Source: Microbacterium sp. Leaf288 (GTDB lineage Bacteria; Actinomycetota; Actinomycetes; Actinomycetales; Microbacteriaceae). From it: a stretch of 64,000 nt of DNA. The DNA lies in contig NZ_LMNI01000012.1 of NCBI RefSeq assembly GCF_001422925.1, forward strand, positions 736,195 to 800,194, written 5' to 3'. The notes under the pieces were generated by a model, which did not search any database, was not told the DNA's origin, and saw only the letters and a list, made by a program, of their open reading frames with translations. Below, piece after piece: positions 42,485 to 49,844 of the stretch (the stretch's first letter is position 1; every line of letters begins with the position of its first letter). The position numbers and the translations under genes are program-made.

Positions 42485-44457
42485 CGGTCGGCCGCCGCGG
42501 GCTGCGGCGCGTGCGGCAGCGCCGCGGGCGTCACGGCGGGTCCCGGCGCCGCGGGCGTCACCGCGGGCGGCGGCGGGGGCGGTGGCGGGGGCGTCGCCGC
42601 CCGCGCGTCGCCCTTCGGCAGCGGTGGGATCGCTCTGCCGAACGTCTCGAGGCGCCCGAGCTGTGCGCGCAGCTGGGCGACGCGCTCGTCACGCTGCGAG
42701 GTGTAGGTGACCGCGGACTGCTTCGCCGCGTTGAGGGCGTCGGTCAGCGACCGGTGCAGCTCGTCCGCGATGGCGCCGAAGTGGTCGCGTCCCGCGCGCT
42801 GGACGAGACGCAGGCGGTCCTTGAGCTGTTTGCCGACCTGGAAGCTGACTTCGTCGATGTACCGGCGCACGAGGGTCTTCGCCTCGTGCTGCCGGCGCGA
42901 CAGCCGCGCCGACATGTCCTCGCGGTAGGCGCGGCGTCCGACGAGCACGCCCGCCAGCAGCGAGAAGGGATTGATGAGCGACAGGCCCACGAGGCCTGTG
43001 GCCAGGCCCACCATGAGCACGCCGCCGTACGAGCCGCGCACGCCGATGTAGATGCGCTCGGCGGCGTTCATGCGTCCGGGGTCGAGGCCCGCGAGCTCTT
43101 CGACGGGATCCATCACGCCCCGCGTGTCGCCCACGTCGATGTGCGGCAGCGAGAGCTCCCCCTCGGCGAAGAGCTGCGCGACCTCCTCCGACAGCCACTT
43201 CGAGCGCTCGTCGGTCCAGACGAAGGTCTCCGACACCGCCGCGACCACCCGCTGGCTCAGCCACTCCGAGAACTGGTCCCAGATGGGCCCGGGGTCGCCG
43301 TCCTCGATCGCGTTCTCGGCCTCGCGCTGAACCTTGCGCAGCCGATCACGAAGGTCGTGCTCCATGTCGGCGATGAGGTCGGCGATGCCGTCGGTCAGGG
43401 TGACCTGCCACCGCGAAGAGCGGCTGCGGAACTCGTCGGCGCGCGCCTTCGCCTCCTCGAGCTGGGCGATCATCTGCGGCGTGCCCTCGGGGTTGAGGAT
43501 CGTGCTCAGCTCGGTGCGCAGCGACATCGCGAGCTGTTCGACGACCGAGGTCAGGTCGTGCACGGCGCTGCGCTCATGGATGAGCTCCGCCTGGGCGAGC
43601 ACGTCGCGCCGCAGGTGCGCGACGAGCGCCGGGAAGCCCGACTCGGCGTTGAGGGTGCCGTCCTGGAGCTCCGCGGCGAGCAGGCGCAGGTCGCTCGACA
43701 CCGAGTAGAGCGGCACATCGCCGATTCCCTCGAGGTGCCCCTTGTCGATCGACTCGATCTCGCGCCACGACGGGTAGAGGTCGGTCTTGGCGAGCACGGC
43801 GGCGACGTTCGGCGAGATGCGCATCGCGTGCTTGAGCAGCTGCATCTCGGGCTCGGTGTACTCCTGCGACGCATCCGAGACGAGCAGCACCGCATGTGCG
43901 GTCGACAGGGCCGACAGCGTGCTGAGGGCGTTGAACGACTCGAGGCCGCCGACGCCGGGCGAGTCGACGAGCTTGAGCCCTCCCTTGAGGATCTCGCGCG
44001 GCAGCAGCACCTCGGCCGACACGATGCGGCGTTCGTTCCCCGGGTTGCCCCGTTCGGAGACGTACTCGGCCACGGACGAGATCGGGATGGTGCGCCGCTC
44101 GACTGCGTCCGCAGCATCCGTCTCCCTGATGAGCACGGATGCCGACGGCTCCGCCGCGTAGCCGACGGAGGTCGACACGCTCGTCGCGATGTCGTCGTCG
44201 ACGGGGCAGGCGGGGGCGTTGACCAGGGCGTTGATGAGCTTGCTCTTGCCCTGCTTGAACTCGCCGACGATGATGACACGCACATCCGGGTCGAGCAGGC
44301 GCGCCCGGGTCTGCTCGAGACGGCGGAACAGGTCGGCCCGCCCGGTCTCGGACGCGATCTTCTCGACGCCGGAGGCCACCTCGATCAGCTCCGTCGTGCG
44401 GCGGACTGCCGGTGCGGGGGCGTTCGGGTGGCCTGCGGGTTCCGGGGTCTCGGCCAT
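42481..44457 (-). CDS. Dynamin-like GTPase, IniA-like (first subunit)
   Basis: This 658-residue protein has a dynamin GTPase domain: P-loop VGEFKQGKSKLINALVN (Lys71), switch ATSVSTSVGYA, G3 LVDSPGVGGLES and G4 LAKTDLYPSW. A long helical stalk follows, with a hydrophobic hairpin at about residues 472-504 (GGVLMVGLATGLVGLSLINP) suited to membrane insertion, and a basic return helix. The last 45 residues are Pro/Ala-rich with a run of nine prolines. In mycobacterial IniA the same order is reported to drive membrane fission and repair under antibiotic stress. GAGGAGG precedes the ATG. It is coupled to the second dynamin by GTGA. Confidence 0.88.
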   Translation of the reverse strand: MAETPEPAGHPNAPAPAVRRTTELIEVASGVEKIASETGRADLFRRLEQTRARLLDPDVRVIIVGEFKQGKSKLINALVNAPACPVDDDIATSVSTSVGYAAEPSASVLIRETDAADAVERRTIPISSVAEYVSERGNPGNERRIVSAEVLLPREILKGGLKLVDSPGVGGLESFNALSTLSALSTAHAVLLVSDASQEYTEPEMQLLKHAMRISPNVAAVLAKTDLYPSWREIESIDKGHLEGIGDVPLYSVSSDLRLLAAELQDGTLNAESGFPALVAHLRRDVLAQAELIHERSAVHDLTSVVEQLAMSLRTELSTILNPEGTPQMIAQLEEAKARADEFRSRSSRWQVTLTDGIADLIADMEHDLRDRLRKVQREAENAIEDGDPGPIWDQFSEWLSQRVVAAVSETFVWTDERSKWLSEEVAQLFAEGELSLPHIDVGDTRGVMDPVEELAGLDPGRMNAAERIYIGVRGSYGGVLMVGLATGLVGLSLINPFSLLAGVLVGRRAYREDMSARLSRRQHEAKTLVRRYIDEVSFQVGKQLKDRLRLVQRAGRDHFGAIADELHRSLTDALNAAKQSAVTYTSQRDERVAQLRAQLGRLETFGRAIPPLPKGDARAATPPPPPPPPPAVTPAAPGPAVTPAALPHAPQPAAADR

Positions 44458-44573
44458 CGTGGCCTCCTCAAAAGGTCGCGTGCGTCAGCGCCTCTCCCCA
44501 CCCCATGCTGGCAGAGCGAGGGGCGGGATGCACCGGGTGCGATGCGCCGGTCGGCGCGGATCGGATGACCGGC

Positions 44574-44804
44574 TCAGAGCGGGAGGTCGAGATCGCCGCC
44601 GTCGACGAGGGGATCCGGCCCCCAGAGGAGGTCGGCATCCCATTCAGAGCCGTCGACGTCGGCGATCTCATCGGAGAACGGATCGGCGAACACCGGATCC
44701 GCGAGCCCGTCCGTCGCGGGCTCCGCGGCGCTTGTCCAGGCGTCAGGCTCGAACGGCACGGAGTCGTCCGGCGTCGGGTCGCCGGGGATCCGCCAGTCCG
44801 TCAT
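44574..44804 (-). CDS. Small acidic protein of unknown function
   Basis: This 76-residue protein (MTDWRIPGDPTPDDSVPFEP at its start) is rich in Asp, Pro and Trp, strongly acidic, and without membrane segments or Cys. I do not recognise a family. ATG 44804 is chosen because GAGAGG lies about 8 nt upstream; a GTG nine bases earlier leaves no room for a ribosome-binding site. It lies between the repeat-protein gene and the dynamin pair on the same strand, after a hairpin terminator, and could be co-expressed with the dynamins. Confidence 0.6.
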   Translation of the reverse strand: MTDWRIPGDPTPDDSVPFEPDAWTSAAEPATDGLADPVFADPFSDEIADVDGSEWDADLLWGPDPLVDGGDLDLPL

Positions 44805-44879
44805 GCCATGCACCTCTCTCGCGCCGCTCCGACTCTAGCCTCGCCCCGTCTCGGCGGGGCGTCCGGTGAAGTGCGACGT

Positions 44880-44906
44880 GCCCGGCCGCCGAACTGGCGG
44901 CCGGGC
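44880..44906 (-). terminator. Terminator hairpin after the Asp-Asn-Ser repeat gene
   Basis: GCCCGGCCGCC and GGCGGCCGGGC (44880-44890 and 44896-44906) form a perfect 11-bp stem with a 5-nt loop, 15 nt past the stop at 44921. A second smaller hairpin (CGCCCCG/CGGGGCG) follows at 44842-44861. Confidence 0.7.
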
Positions 44907-44920
44907 CTGTCGCTCGGGTG

Positions 44921-46168
44921 TCAGAGGTCGAGATCGAAGTCGTTCGCGTCAGCACCGGGGCTGAGCAGGTTCACGTCTTCGACGTCGACATCGACCGAGT
45001 GGTCGTCCTCCCACGAGTTGTCGACCGAGTTGTCGTTGAAGGCATCGCTGACGTCGACAGTCCAGTTGTCGGAGTAGTCGTAGTCGTCGTTGTACGAGTC
45101 GGTCGTGTTGCCGATCGCGACGTCGCCGACGTTCACCTCGAACGTGGAGTTGTCGATGTTGACGTCTCCGCCGGCCGCAGCCGACCCGTCCCCCGAGGCG
45201 ACGACGTTGTCGTTGCTGAACACCTGCGTGACGTTGCCACCCGTGGCCCAGCCGCCGGCAGCGCCGGTGTCGCCGGCTGCGCCACCCGAGCCCGCGCCAC
45301 CCGTGCCCGCACCGCCGGCTGCGCCCGTCCCGGCACCTCCTGCCGCGCCCGTGCCCGAGCCTCCGGTGCCGTTGGCCGCAGCGTCGGCACCCGTGCCGAG
45401 ACCGACCGTGGCCGTCGCGGTCCCGCCGGAGCCTGAACCGCCCGTCCCCGCACCGCCGGCTGCGCCCGTGCCCGAGCCGCCTGAACCCCCAGTGCCCAGG
45501 CCGCCCGTGCCGGACCCGCCGTCGGCGCCGATCGCCCACGCCGCTCCACCCGAACCCGACGCCGTCGTGATGTTCTGGTTGACGGAGTTGTCGACGTTCG
45601 TCGAGCGGTTGTCGATCGACAGGTTGAACGCGCCGCCGCCGTCGTCGAGAGCCGCGAAGCCCGCGCCGCCGCCACCGCCGCCGTCGCCGGTCGAGCCGAT
45701 GATGTTGAGGTCCTCGAATCCGACGTTGTACTGCCGCACGCCGGCGTTGACCGAGAAGTCGTTGGCCGAGTCGTGGACCGACTTGTCGTTGAACGCGTCC
45801 TCGATGTCGACGTCGATGTGGGTGGAGTTGTCCGAGTTGTCGGAGTTGTCGGAATTGTCGGAGTTGTCGGAGTTGTCCGAGTTGTCGGAATTGTCCGAGT
45901 TGTCCGAGTTGTCCGAGTTGTCGCTGTTGTCCGAGTTGTCGCTGTTGTCGGAATTGTCCGAGTTGTCGCTGTTGTCGCTGTTGTCGGAGTTGTCCGAGTT
46001 GTCCGAGTTGTCCGAGTTGTCGGAGTTGTCCGAGTTGTCGTTGAACGAGTCGGTGATGCCGACTCCGATGTCGGTCGAGTTGTCGTTGTTCGAGAGGAGA
46101 TCGTTGTTCGACAGGATGTCGTCCGTGACGGTCTGGATCCCCAGCAGGTTGTTGTTGTCGTCGGCCAT
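44921..46168 (-). CDS. Asp-Asn-Ser repeat protein related to the IniB-like protein
   Basis: This 415-residue acidic protein has four parts. Residues 1-43 are Asn/Asp-rich (LLGIQTVTDDILSNNDLLSN). Residues 44-115 are 24 perfect copies of Asp-Asn-Ser. Residues 181-201 (SIDNRSTNVDNSVNQNITT) and 310-360 (TQVFSNDNVVASGDGSAAAG, VGDVAIGNTT) match the module of the IniB-like protein at 39528, but are split by about 108 residues of Gly/Ala/Thr/Ser. The C-terminus repeats AFNDNSVDNSW-like motifs. There is no signal peptide or membrane helix. GAAGGA lies 6 nt before the ATG. A structural or scaffold role is inference; I know no protein with this exact order. Confidence 0.8.
   Translation of the reverse strand: MADDNNNLLGIQTVTDDILSNNDLLSNNDNSTDIGVGITDSFNDNSDNSDNSDNSDNSDNSDNSDNSDNSDNSDNSDNSDNSDNSDNSDNSDNSDNSDNSDNSDNSDNSDNSDNSTHIDVDIEDAFNDKSVHDSANDFSVNAGVRQYNVGFEDLNIIGSTGDGGGGGGAGFAALDDGGGAFNLSIDNRSTNVDNSVNQNITTASGSGGAAWAIGADGGSGTGGLGTGGSGGSGTGAAGGAGTGGSGSGGTATATVGLGTGADAAANGTGGSGTGAAGGAGTGAAGGAGTGGAGSGGAAGDTGAAGGWATGGNVTQVFSNDNVVASGDGSAAAGGDVNIDNSTFEVNVGDVAIGNTTDSYNDDYDYSDNWTVDVSDAFNDNSVDNSWEDDHSVDVDVEDVNLLSPGADANDFDLDL
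45236..45562 (-). repeat. Gly/Ala/Ser/Thr-rich coding repeat
   Basis: Imperfect repeats of GCCGGCGGTGCGGG type encode Gly-Thr-Gly, Gly-Ala-Ala and Gly-Ser-Gly units. The tract interrupts the module shared with the IniB-like protein. Confidence 0.7.
45825..46040 (-). repeat. 24-copy 9-bp tandem repeat encoding Asp-Asn-Ser
   Basis: Twenty-four contiguous 9-bp units read GAGTTGTCC, GAGTTGTCG, GAATTGTCG or GCTGTTGTC on the plus strand. All encode Asp-Asn-Ser on the minus strand; only synonymous bases vary, so the amino acid unit is under selection. Slippage would change length without a frameshift. Confidence 0.9.
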
Positions 46169-46252
46169 GATCTTCCTTCTCTCAGAGTGCCGAAAAACCG
46201 CTTCCAGATGAGTGTCCCGAGGAGGGCGAACCCGCACATCGGGGGTGTTCCC

Positions 46253-46264
46253 GGGGCTTGCCCC
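46253..46264. promoter_or_regulatory. Candidate operator upstream of the Asp-Asn-Ser repeat gene
   Basis: On the minus strand GGGGCAAGCCCC matches the site at 39426 at 10 of 12 positions and is likewise followed by ACCCC. It lies inside a larger 9-bp inverted repeat (CATCGGGGG at 46237-46245 with CCCCCGATG at 46261-46269). Confidence 0.4.
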
Positions 46265-46342
46265 CGATGAGAGGGGGATTCGGACGGGGGTTCCGGGGGG
46301 GGCGCTGCGGGGTCCGCGGTGCCCGCGCGGGCGCCCGCGCCG

Positions 46343-46348
46343 TAGGCT
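46343..46348 (+). promoter_or_regulatory. -10 hexamer of a leaderless promoter for the methyltransferase
   Basis: TAGGCT is followed by 6 nt and the GTG at 46355, without a ribosome-binding site. Confidence 0.5.
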
Positions 46349-46354
46349 CGGCGG

Positions 46355-47542
46355 GTGGAACTGTCCGAACTCGAAGCGCTCCTGACACCCGAGGGCCTGC
46401 GCCTGCTCGACGCGATGCCGCCGGTGGACTCCTCCGACGATGTCGCGCGCACCGTGACGCGGCTGCGCCGCGACGGCCACTCGCCCGACCTCGTCTCGGC
46501 GGTCGTCGGCCAGGCACGCCTCCGCACGCGCGCGCGGGCGAAGTTCGGCGAGCTGGCGGCGCGGATGCTGTTCACCCGCGCCGGGCTCGAGCAGGCGACG
46601 CGGCTCGGCATCGCGGCCCGCCACGCGGCGCGGTTCCGCTCCGCGGGCTTCGCGCGCGTCGCCGACCTCGGCTGCGGCATCGGCGGGGACGCCCTCGGGC
46701 TCGCGGGGCTCGGTCTGCGCGTGACCGCGGTCGACGCCGACGAGGTCACCGCCGGCATCGCCGCCTACAACCTCGCGCCCTTCGGCGCGGACGCCGAGGT
46801 GCGTCTCGGCACCGCGGAGGACGCCGACCTCGACGGCATCGAGGCCGTGTGGCTGGACCCGGCACGCCGCACCGCCGGGCACTCCGAGACCGCGCGCACG
46901 CGCCCGCAGGACTGGTCGCCCTCGCTCGACTGGGTCTTCGACCTCGCGCGCCGCATGCCCGTCGGCGTGAAGCTCGGCCCCGGCCTCGACCGCGATCTCA
47001 TCCCCGACGACGTCGAGGCCCAGTGGGTGAGCGCGGACGGCTCGACGATCGAGCTCGTGCTGTGGTCGGGCGCGCTCGCGCGCCCCGGCGTGCGCCGCGC
47101 TGCGCTCGTCATCCGCGGCGACCAGGCTCACGAGATGACGGCGGAGACGGATGCTGCGGACGAACCCGCCCGCGAACTCGGCGCCTTCCTGCACGAGCCC
47201 GATGGCGCCGTCATCCGCGCGCGCCTGATCGGCGACGTCGCACGCACGCTCGAAGCGGGGATGCTCGACGAGCACATCGCCTATCTCACCTCGGACGCCG
47301 CCCTCACGTCGCCGTTCGTCTCGACGTTCCGCGTGCGAGAGGTGCTGCCCGCCGACGAGAAGGCTCTCGGCAAGGCGCTGCGTGAGCGCGACATCGGCCG
47401 CCTCGAGATCAAGAAGCGGGGCGTGGACGTGGACCCCGCCGCCCTCCGCACACGCCTGAAGCTCCGTGGCTCGGCGGCCGCGACCCTCGTCCTCACGCGG
47501 ATCGGCACCCGCCGCACCGCGATCCTCGCCGACCGTGTCTGA
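46355..47542 (+). CDS. Class I SAM-dependent methyltransferase with THUMP-like C-terminus
   Basis: This 395-residue enzyme has a Rossmann-type methyltransferase domain. Motif I is VADLGCGIGGDALGLAGLG at about residues 105-123, followed by the acidic ribose-binding VTAVDADEVTAGIAAYNLA. The segment AVWLDPARRTAGHSE corresponds to the catalytic DPPR-like region of RNA-modifying enzymes. The C-terminal third (LEIKKRGVDVDPAALRTRLK) resembles the THUMP-like domain of uncharacterised actinobacterial methyltransferases. An RNA substrate is likely but not certain. It converges with the DUF4190-type gene, 6 bp away. Confidence 0.85.
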   Translation: MELSELEALLTPEGLRLLDAMPPVDSSDDVARTVTRLRRDGHSPDLVSAVVGQARLRTRARAKFGELAARMLFTRAGLEQATRLGIAARHAARFRSAGFARVADLGCGIGGDALGLAGLGLRVTAVDADEVTAGIAAYNLAPFGADAEVRLGTAEDADLDGIEAVWLDPARRTAGHSETARTRPQDWSPSLDWVFDLARRMPVGVKLGPGLDRDLIPDDVEAQWVSADGSTIELVLWSGALARPGVRRAALVIRGDQAHEMTAETDAADEPARELGAFLHEPDGAVIRARLIGDVARTLEAGMLDEHIAYLTSDAALTSPFVSTFRVREVLPADEKALGKALRERDIGRLEIKKRGVDVDPAALRTRLKLRGSAAATLVLTRIGTRRTAILADRV

Positions 47543-47548
47543 CGCGGA

Positions 47549-48298
47549 TCAGCCGATGATGTCGGCGCGCGCCGCGGCGTAGAGGAGCCAGCCGGCGCTG
47601 TAGAGGATCGACAGCGTGCCGAGCACGATCGCCCAGACGGCCACCGCGCGGCTTTCGAGCGGACGGCGCAGCGCGATGATCGCGGACACGATCGCGACGA
47701 GCCCGATCGGGAAGCCCCAGCCGACGAACATCGACACGAGGAGTCCGAGGATCGCGAATCCGAGCGCCCAGCCCGCCAGCCCGCGGTGGAACGCCGAGTC
47801 CGATGCCGTCCACGATGTGGCGTCGGGCGCGAACTCGCCACCCGGCTCCGCCGGTGCGGTCTCCACCGTGACGGCGACCGGCGCCGTCGGCAGCCGGAGG
47901 AACCCTCCGCGGTGAGCCCCCGGCAGCGGCGACGCGTCCTGCGCGATGTCGACGTCGGGCGACACGGACGTCACCGTCGGCCCGGCCGGCCGGGCCGGTG
48001 CCTCCGGCGGAACAGACGCTGAGGTCTCCGAAGTCGCCGAGTCGAGGTCGCCCGGATCCTCGGGGCGTGTCGTCTCTGCGTTTGGACTCGCAGGCTCGCT
48101 CGACGAGCGGGATGCGGCGTCGGGTCCATCCACTCCATCCGAAGTTCCCGCTCGTTGAGCGGAGGGCGCTCTGGCGCCCGCAGTCGAAACGCCTGCCGCA
48201 TCCGCAGGCGCCGGGTCGAGATCGGCCTGATCAGTCCCGGGCGTCGCGACCTCGGGCTTCCCGGCGTCGCCGGGCTGCGGCATCCGTTCGTCCGTCAT
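47549..48298 (-). CDS. DUF4190-type membrane protein with a long hydrophilic N-terminus
   Basis: This 249-residue protein has about 160 Ala/Pro/Ser/Asp-rich residues, probably disordered and cytoplasmic. Two or three membrane segments follow: LAGWALGFAILGLLVSMFVG, PIGLVAIVSAIIALRRPLES and AVWAIVLGTLSILYSAGWLL. Glycine-paired helices of this kind are typical of the DUF4190 family, which has no known function. Its ATG overlaps the tsaD stop (ATGA), so it is the last gene of the tRNA-modification operon. A terminator after it is not visible. Confidence 0.75.
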   Translation of the reverse strand: MTDERMPQPGDAGKPEVATPGTDQADLDPAPADAAGVSTAGARAPSAQRAGTSDGVDGPDAASRSSSEPASPNAETTRPEDPGDLDSATSETSASVPPEAPARPAGPTVTSVSPDVDIAQDASPLPGAHRGGFLRLPTAPVAVTVETAPAEPGGEFAPDATSWTASDSAFHRGLAGWALGFAILGLLVSMFVGWGFPIGLVAIVSAIIALRRPLESRAVAVWAIVLGTLSILYSAGWLLYAAARADIIG

Positions 48299-49362
48299 GC
48301 CGACTCCGCGACCTGGATCTCCGTGACCGGAAGGGTCGAATCGGCGCCGAACTCGAGCGTCGAGGGCGCGCGGCCCGACATGATGAGCTCGGAGGTCAGC
48401 GCCGCGATCATCGCGCCGTTGTCGGTGCACAGCGACAGCGGCGGGATGCGCACGGTGACGCCTTCGGCGGCGCCGCGCTCGAGAGCGACGTCGCGCAGCC
48501 GGCGGTTGGCGATGACGCCGCCGCCCAGCAGCAGGCGCGGCACGCCGTGGTCGCGGCACGCGGCGAGGGCCTTGGTGACGAGCACGTCGACGACGGCCTC
48601 GCGGAAGCTCGCAGCGACGTCGGCGACCGGCACCGGCTCACCCGCCGCCTCGCGCTGCTCGACCCAGCGGGCGACCGCCGTCTTGAGCCCCGAGAACGAG
48701 AAGTCGTAGCGGTGCTTCGCCATGTCCGACGCGCGCGACAGCCCGCGCGGGAACGGGATGGCCTTCGGATCACCGGATGCTGCGGCCCGGTCGATCTCAG
48801 GACCCCCGGGGTACGGCAGCCCGAGCAGGCGCGCGACCTTGTCGAAGGCCTCGCCGGCGGCGTCGTCCATGGTCTCACCGAGGAGCTCGACGTCGGTGGT
48901 GAGGTCGCGGACCAGGAGCAGCGAGGTGTGCCCGCCCGAGACGAGCAGCGCGACGGTCGGGTACTCGAGCGGCGGCGCGTCGGCATCGAGGATGTCGGCG
49001 GCGATGTGCCCGACGAGGTGGTTGACGGCGTAGAGCGGCTTCTCGAGCGACACCGACAGCGCCTTGGCGGCGCCCACGCCGACCATCAGCGCGCCGGCGA
49101 GCCCCGGCCCGGACGTCACGGCCACGGCGTCGAGGTCGGCGAGCGCGACGCCCGACTCGGCGAGCGCCGCTTCGATCGACGGCTGCAGCGCCTCGAGATG
49201 CGCCCGCGCGGCGACCTCGGGCACGACGCCGCCGTAGCGGGCATGCTCGTCCATCGAGCTCGCGATCGTGTTCGACAGCAGGGTGCGGCCGCGCACGATC
49301 CCGATCCCGGTCTCGTCGCAGCTCGTCTCGATACCGAGCACCAGCGGTTCGGCACGGTTCAC
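48295..49362 (-). CDS. tsaD: tRNA threonylcarbamoyladenosine synthase subunit TsaD
   Basis: This 355-residue ASKHA-fold protein transfers threonylcarbamoyl to A37 of ANN-decoding tRNAs with TsaB and TsaE. Family motifs are VLGIETSCDETGIGIV, the metal-binding HLVGHIAA, TVALLVSGGHTSLLLV, and FDKVARLLGLPYPGGPEIDR. The GTG at 49362 overlaps rimI by 4 bp (GTGA). Gene order tsaE-tsaB-rimI-tsaD is the standard actinobacterial arrangement. Length is normal. Confidence 0.96.
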   Translation of the reverse strand: MNRAEPLVLGIETSCDETGIGIVRGRTLLSNTIASSMDEHARYGGVVPEVAARAHLEALQPSIEAALAESGVALADLDAVAVTSGPGLAGALMVGVGAAKALSVSLEKPLYAVNHLVGHIAADILDADAPPLEYPTVALLVSGGHTSLLLVRDLTTDVELLGETMDDAAGEAFDKVARLLGLPYPGGPEIDRAAASGDPKAIPFPRGLSRASDMAKHRYDFSFSGLKTAVARWVEQREAAGEPVPVADVAASFREAVVDVLVTKALAACRDHGVPRLLLGGGVIANRRLRDVALERGAAEGVTVRIPPLSLCTDNGAMIAALTSELIMSGRAPSTLEFGADSTLPVTEIQVAESA

Positions 49363-49844
49363 GTGCACACCCCTCCGTCCGCGTCGCGGCGGGCCCACCC
49401 GCGCAGGTCGAGCTTCATCACCACGGCGTCGACGTCGTCGGGCTGGTAGTAGCGGGGCTTGCGGCCGATCTCGGCGAAGCCCTCCGATACGTACAGCGCC
49501 TGCGCGACCGGGTTGTCGGCGCGCACCTCGAGGAACACGTCCGTCACCCCGCGGCGGGCGGCCTCCTCGAGCAGTCCACGCAGCATCGCGCGACCGCGGC
49601 CGCGGCCCCTCGACACCTCGGCGATCGCGATCGTCTGGACGTCGGCATCCCGCGCCCCGGCGACGGCGCGCAGTCCCGCGTACCCGACGAGACGGCCGGC
49701 CTCCTCGTCGACGACGTACCAGCCGTGCGGCGAGGCGAGCTCTTCGCGCATCATGGCCTCGGACCACGCGTCGGTCGGGAACGAGGTCCGCTCGAGCGTC
49801 ATGATGGCGGCGAGGTCTTCGCCGGTCGCGGGGCGGAGGGTCAC
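49359..49844 (-). CDS. rimI: Ribosomal protein alanine N-acetyltransferase RimI
   Basis: This 161-residue GNAT enzyme acetylates the N-terminus of ribosomal protein S18 and possibly others. The acetyl-CoA-binding motif A is VQTIAIAEVSRGRGRGRAML, preceded by the beta strand LVGYAGLRAVAG. Motif B holds VFLEVRADNPVAQALYVSEG and the Tyr pair in RKPRYYQPDDVDAVVM. The GTG start overlaps tsaB, and its stop overlaps tsaD, both by GTGA. Confidence 0.93.
   Translation of the reverse strand: MTLRPATGEDLAAIMTLERTSFPTDAWSEAMMREELASPHGWYVVDEEAGRLVGYAGLRAVAGARDADVQTIAIAEVSRGRGRGRAMLRGLLEEAARRGVTDVFLEVRADNPVAQALYVSEGFAEIGRKPRYYQPDDVDAVVMKLDLRGWARRDADGGVCT

Noticed and set aside
45825..46040. CRISPR-like or tandem regulatory array
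   Set aside because: The units are contiguous 9-mers without spacers and lie in one open reading frame with a good ribosome-binding site. They encode Asp-Asn-Ser repeats.
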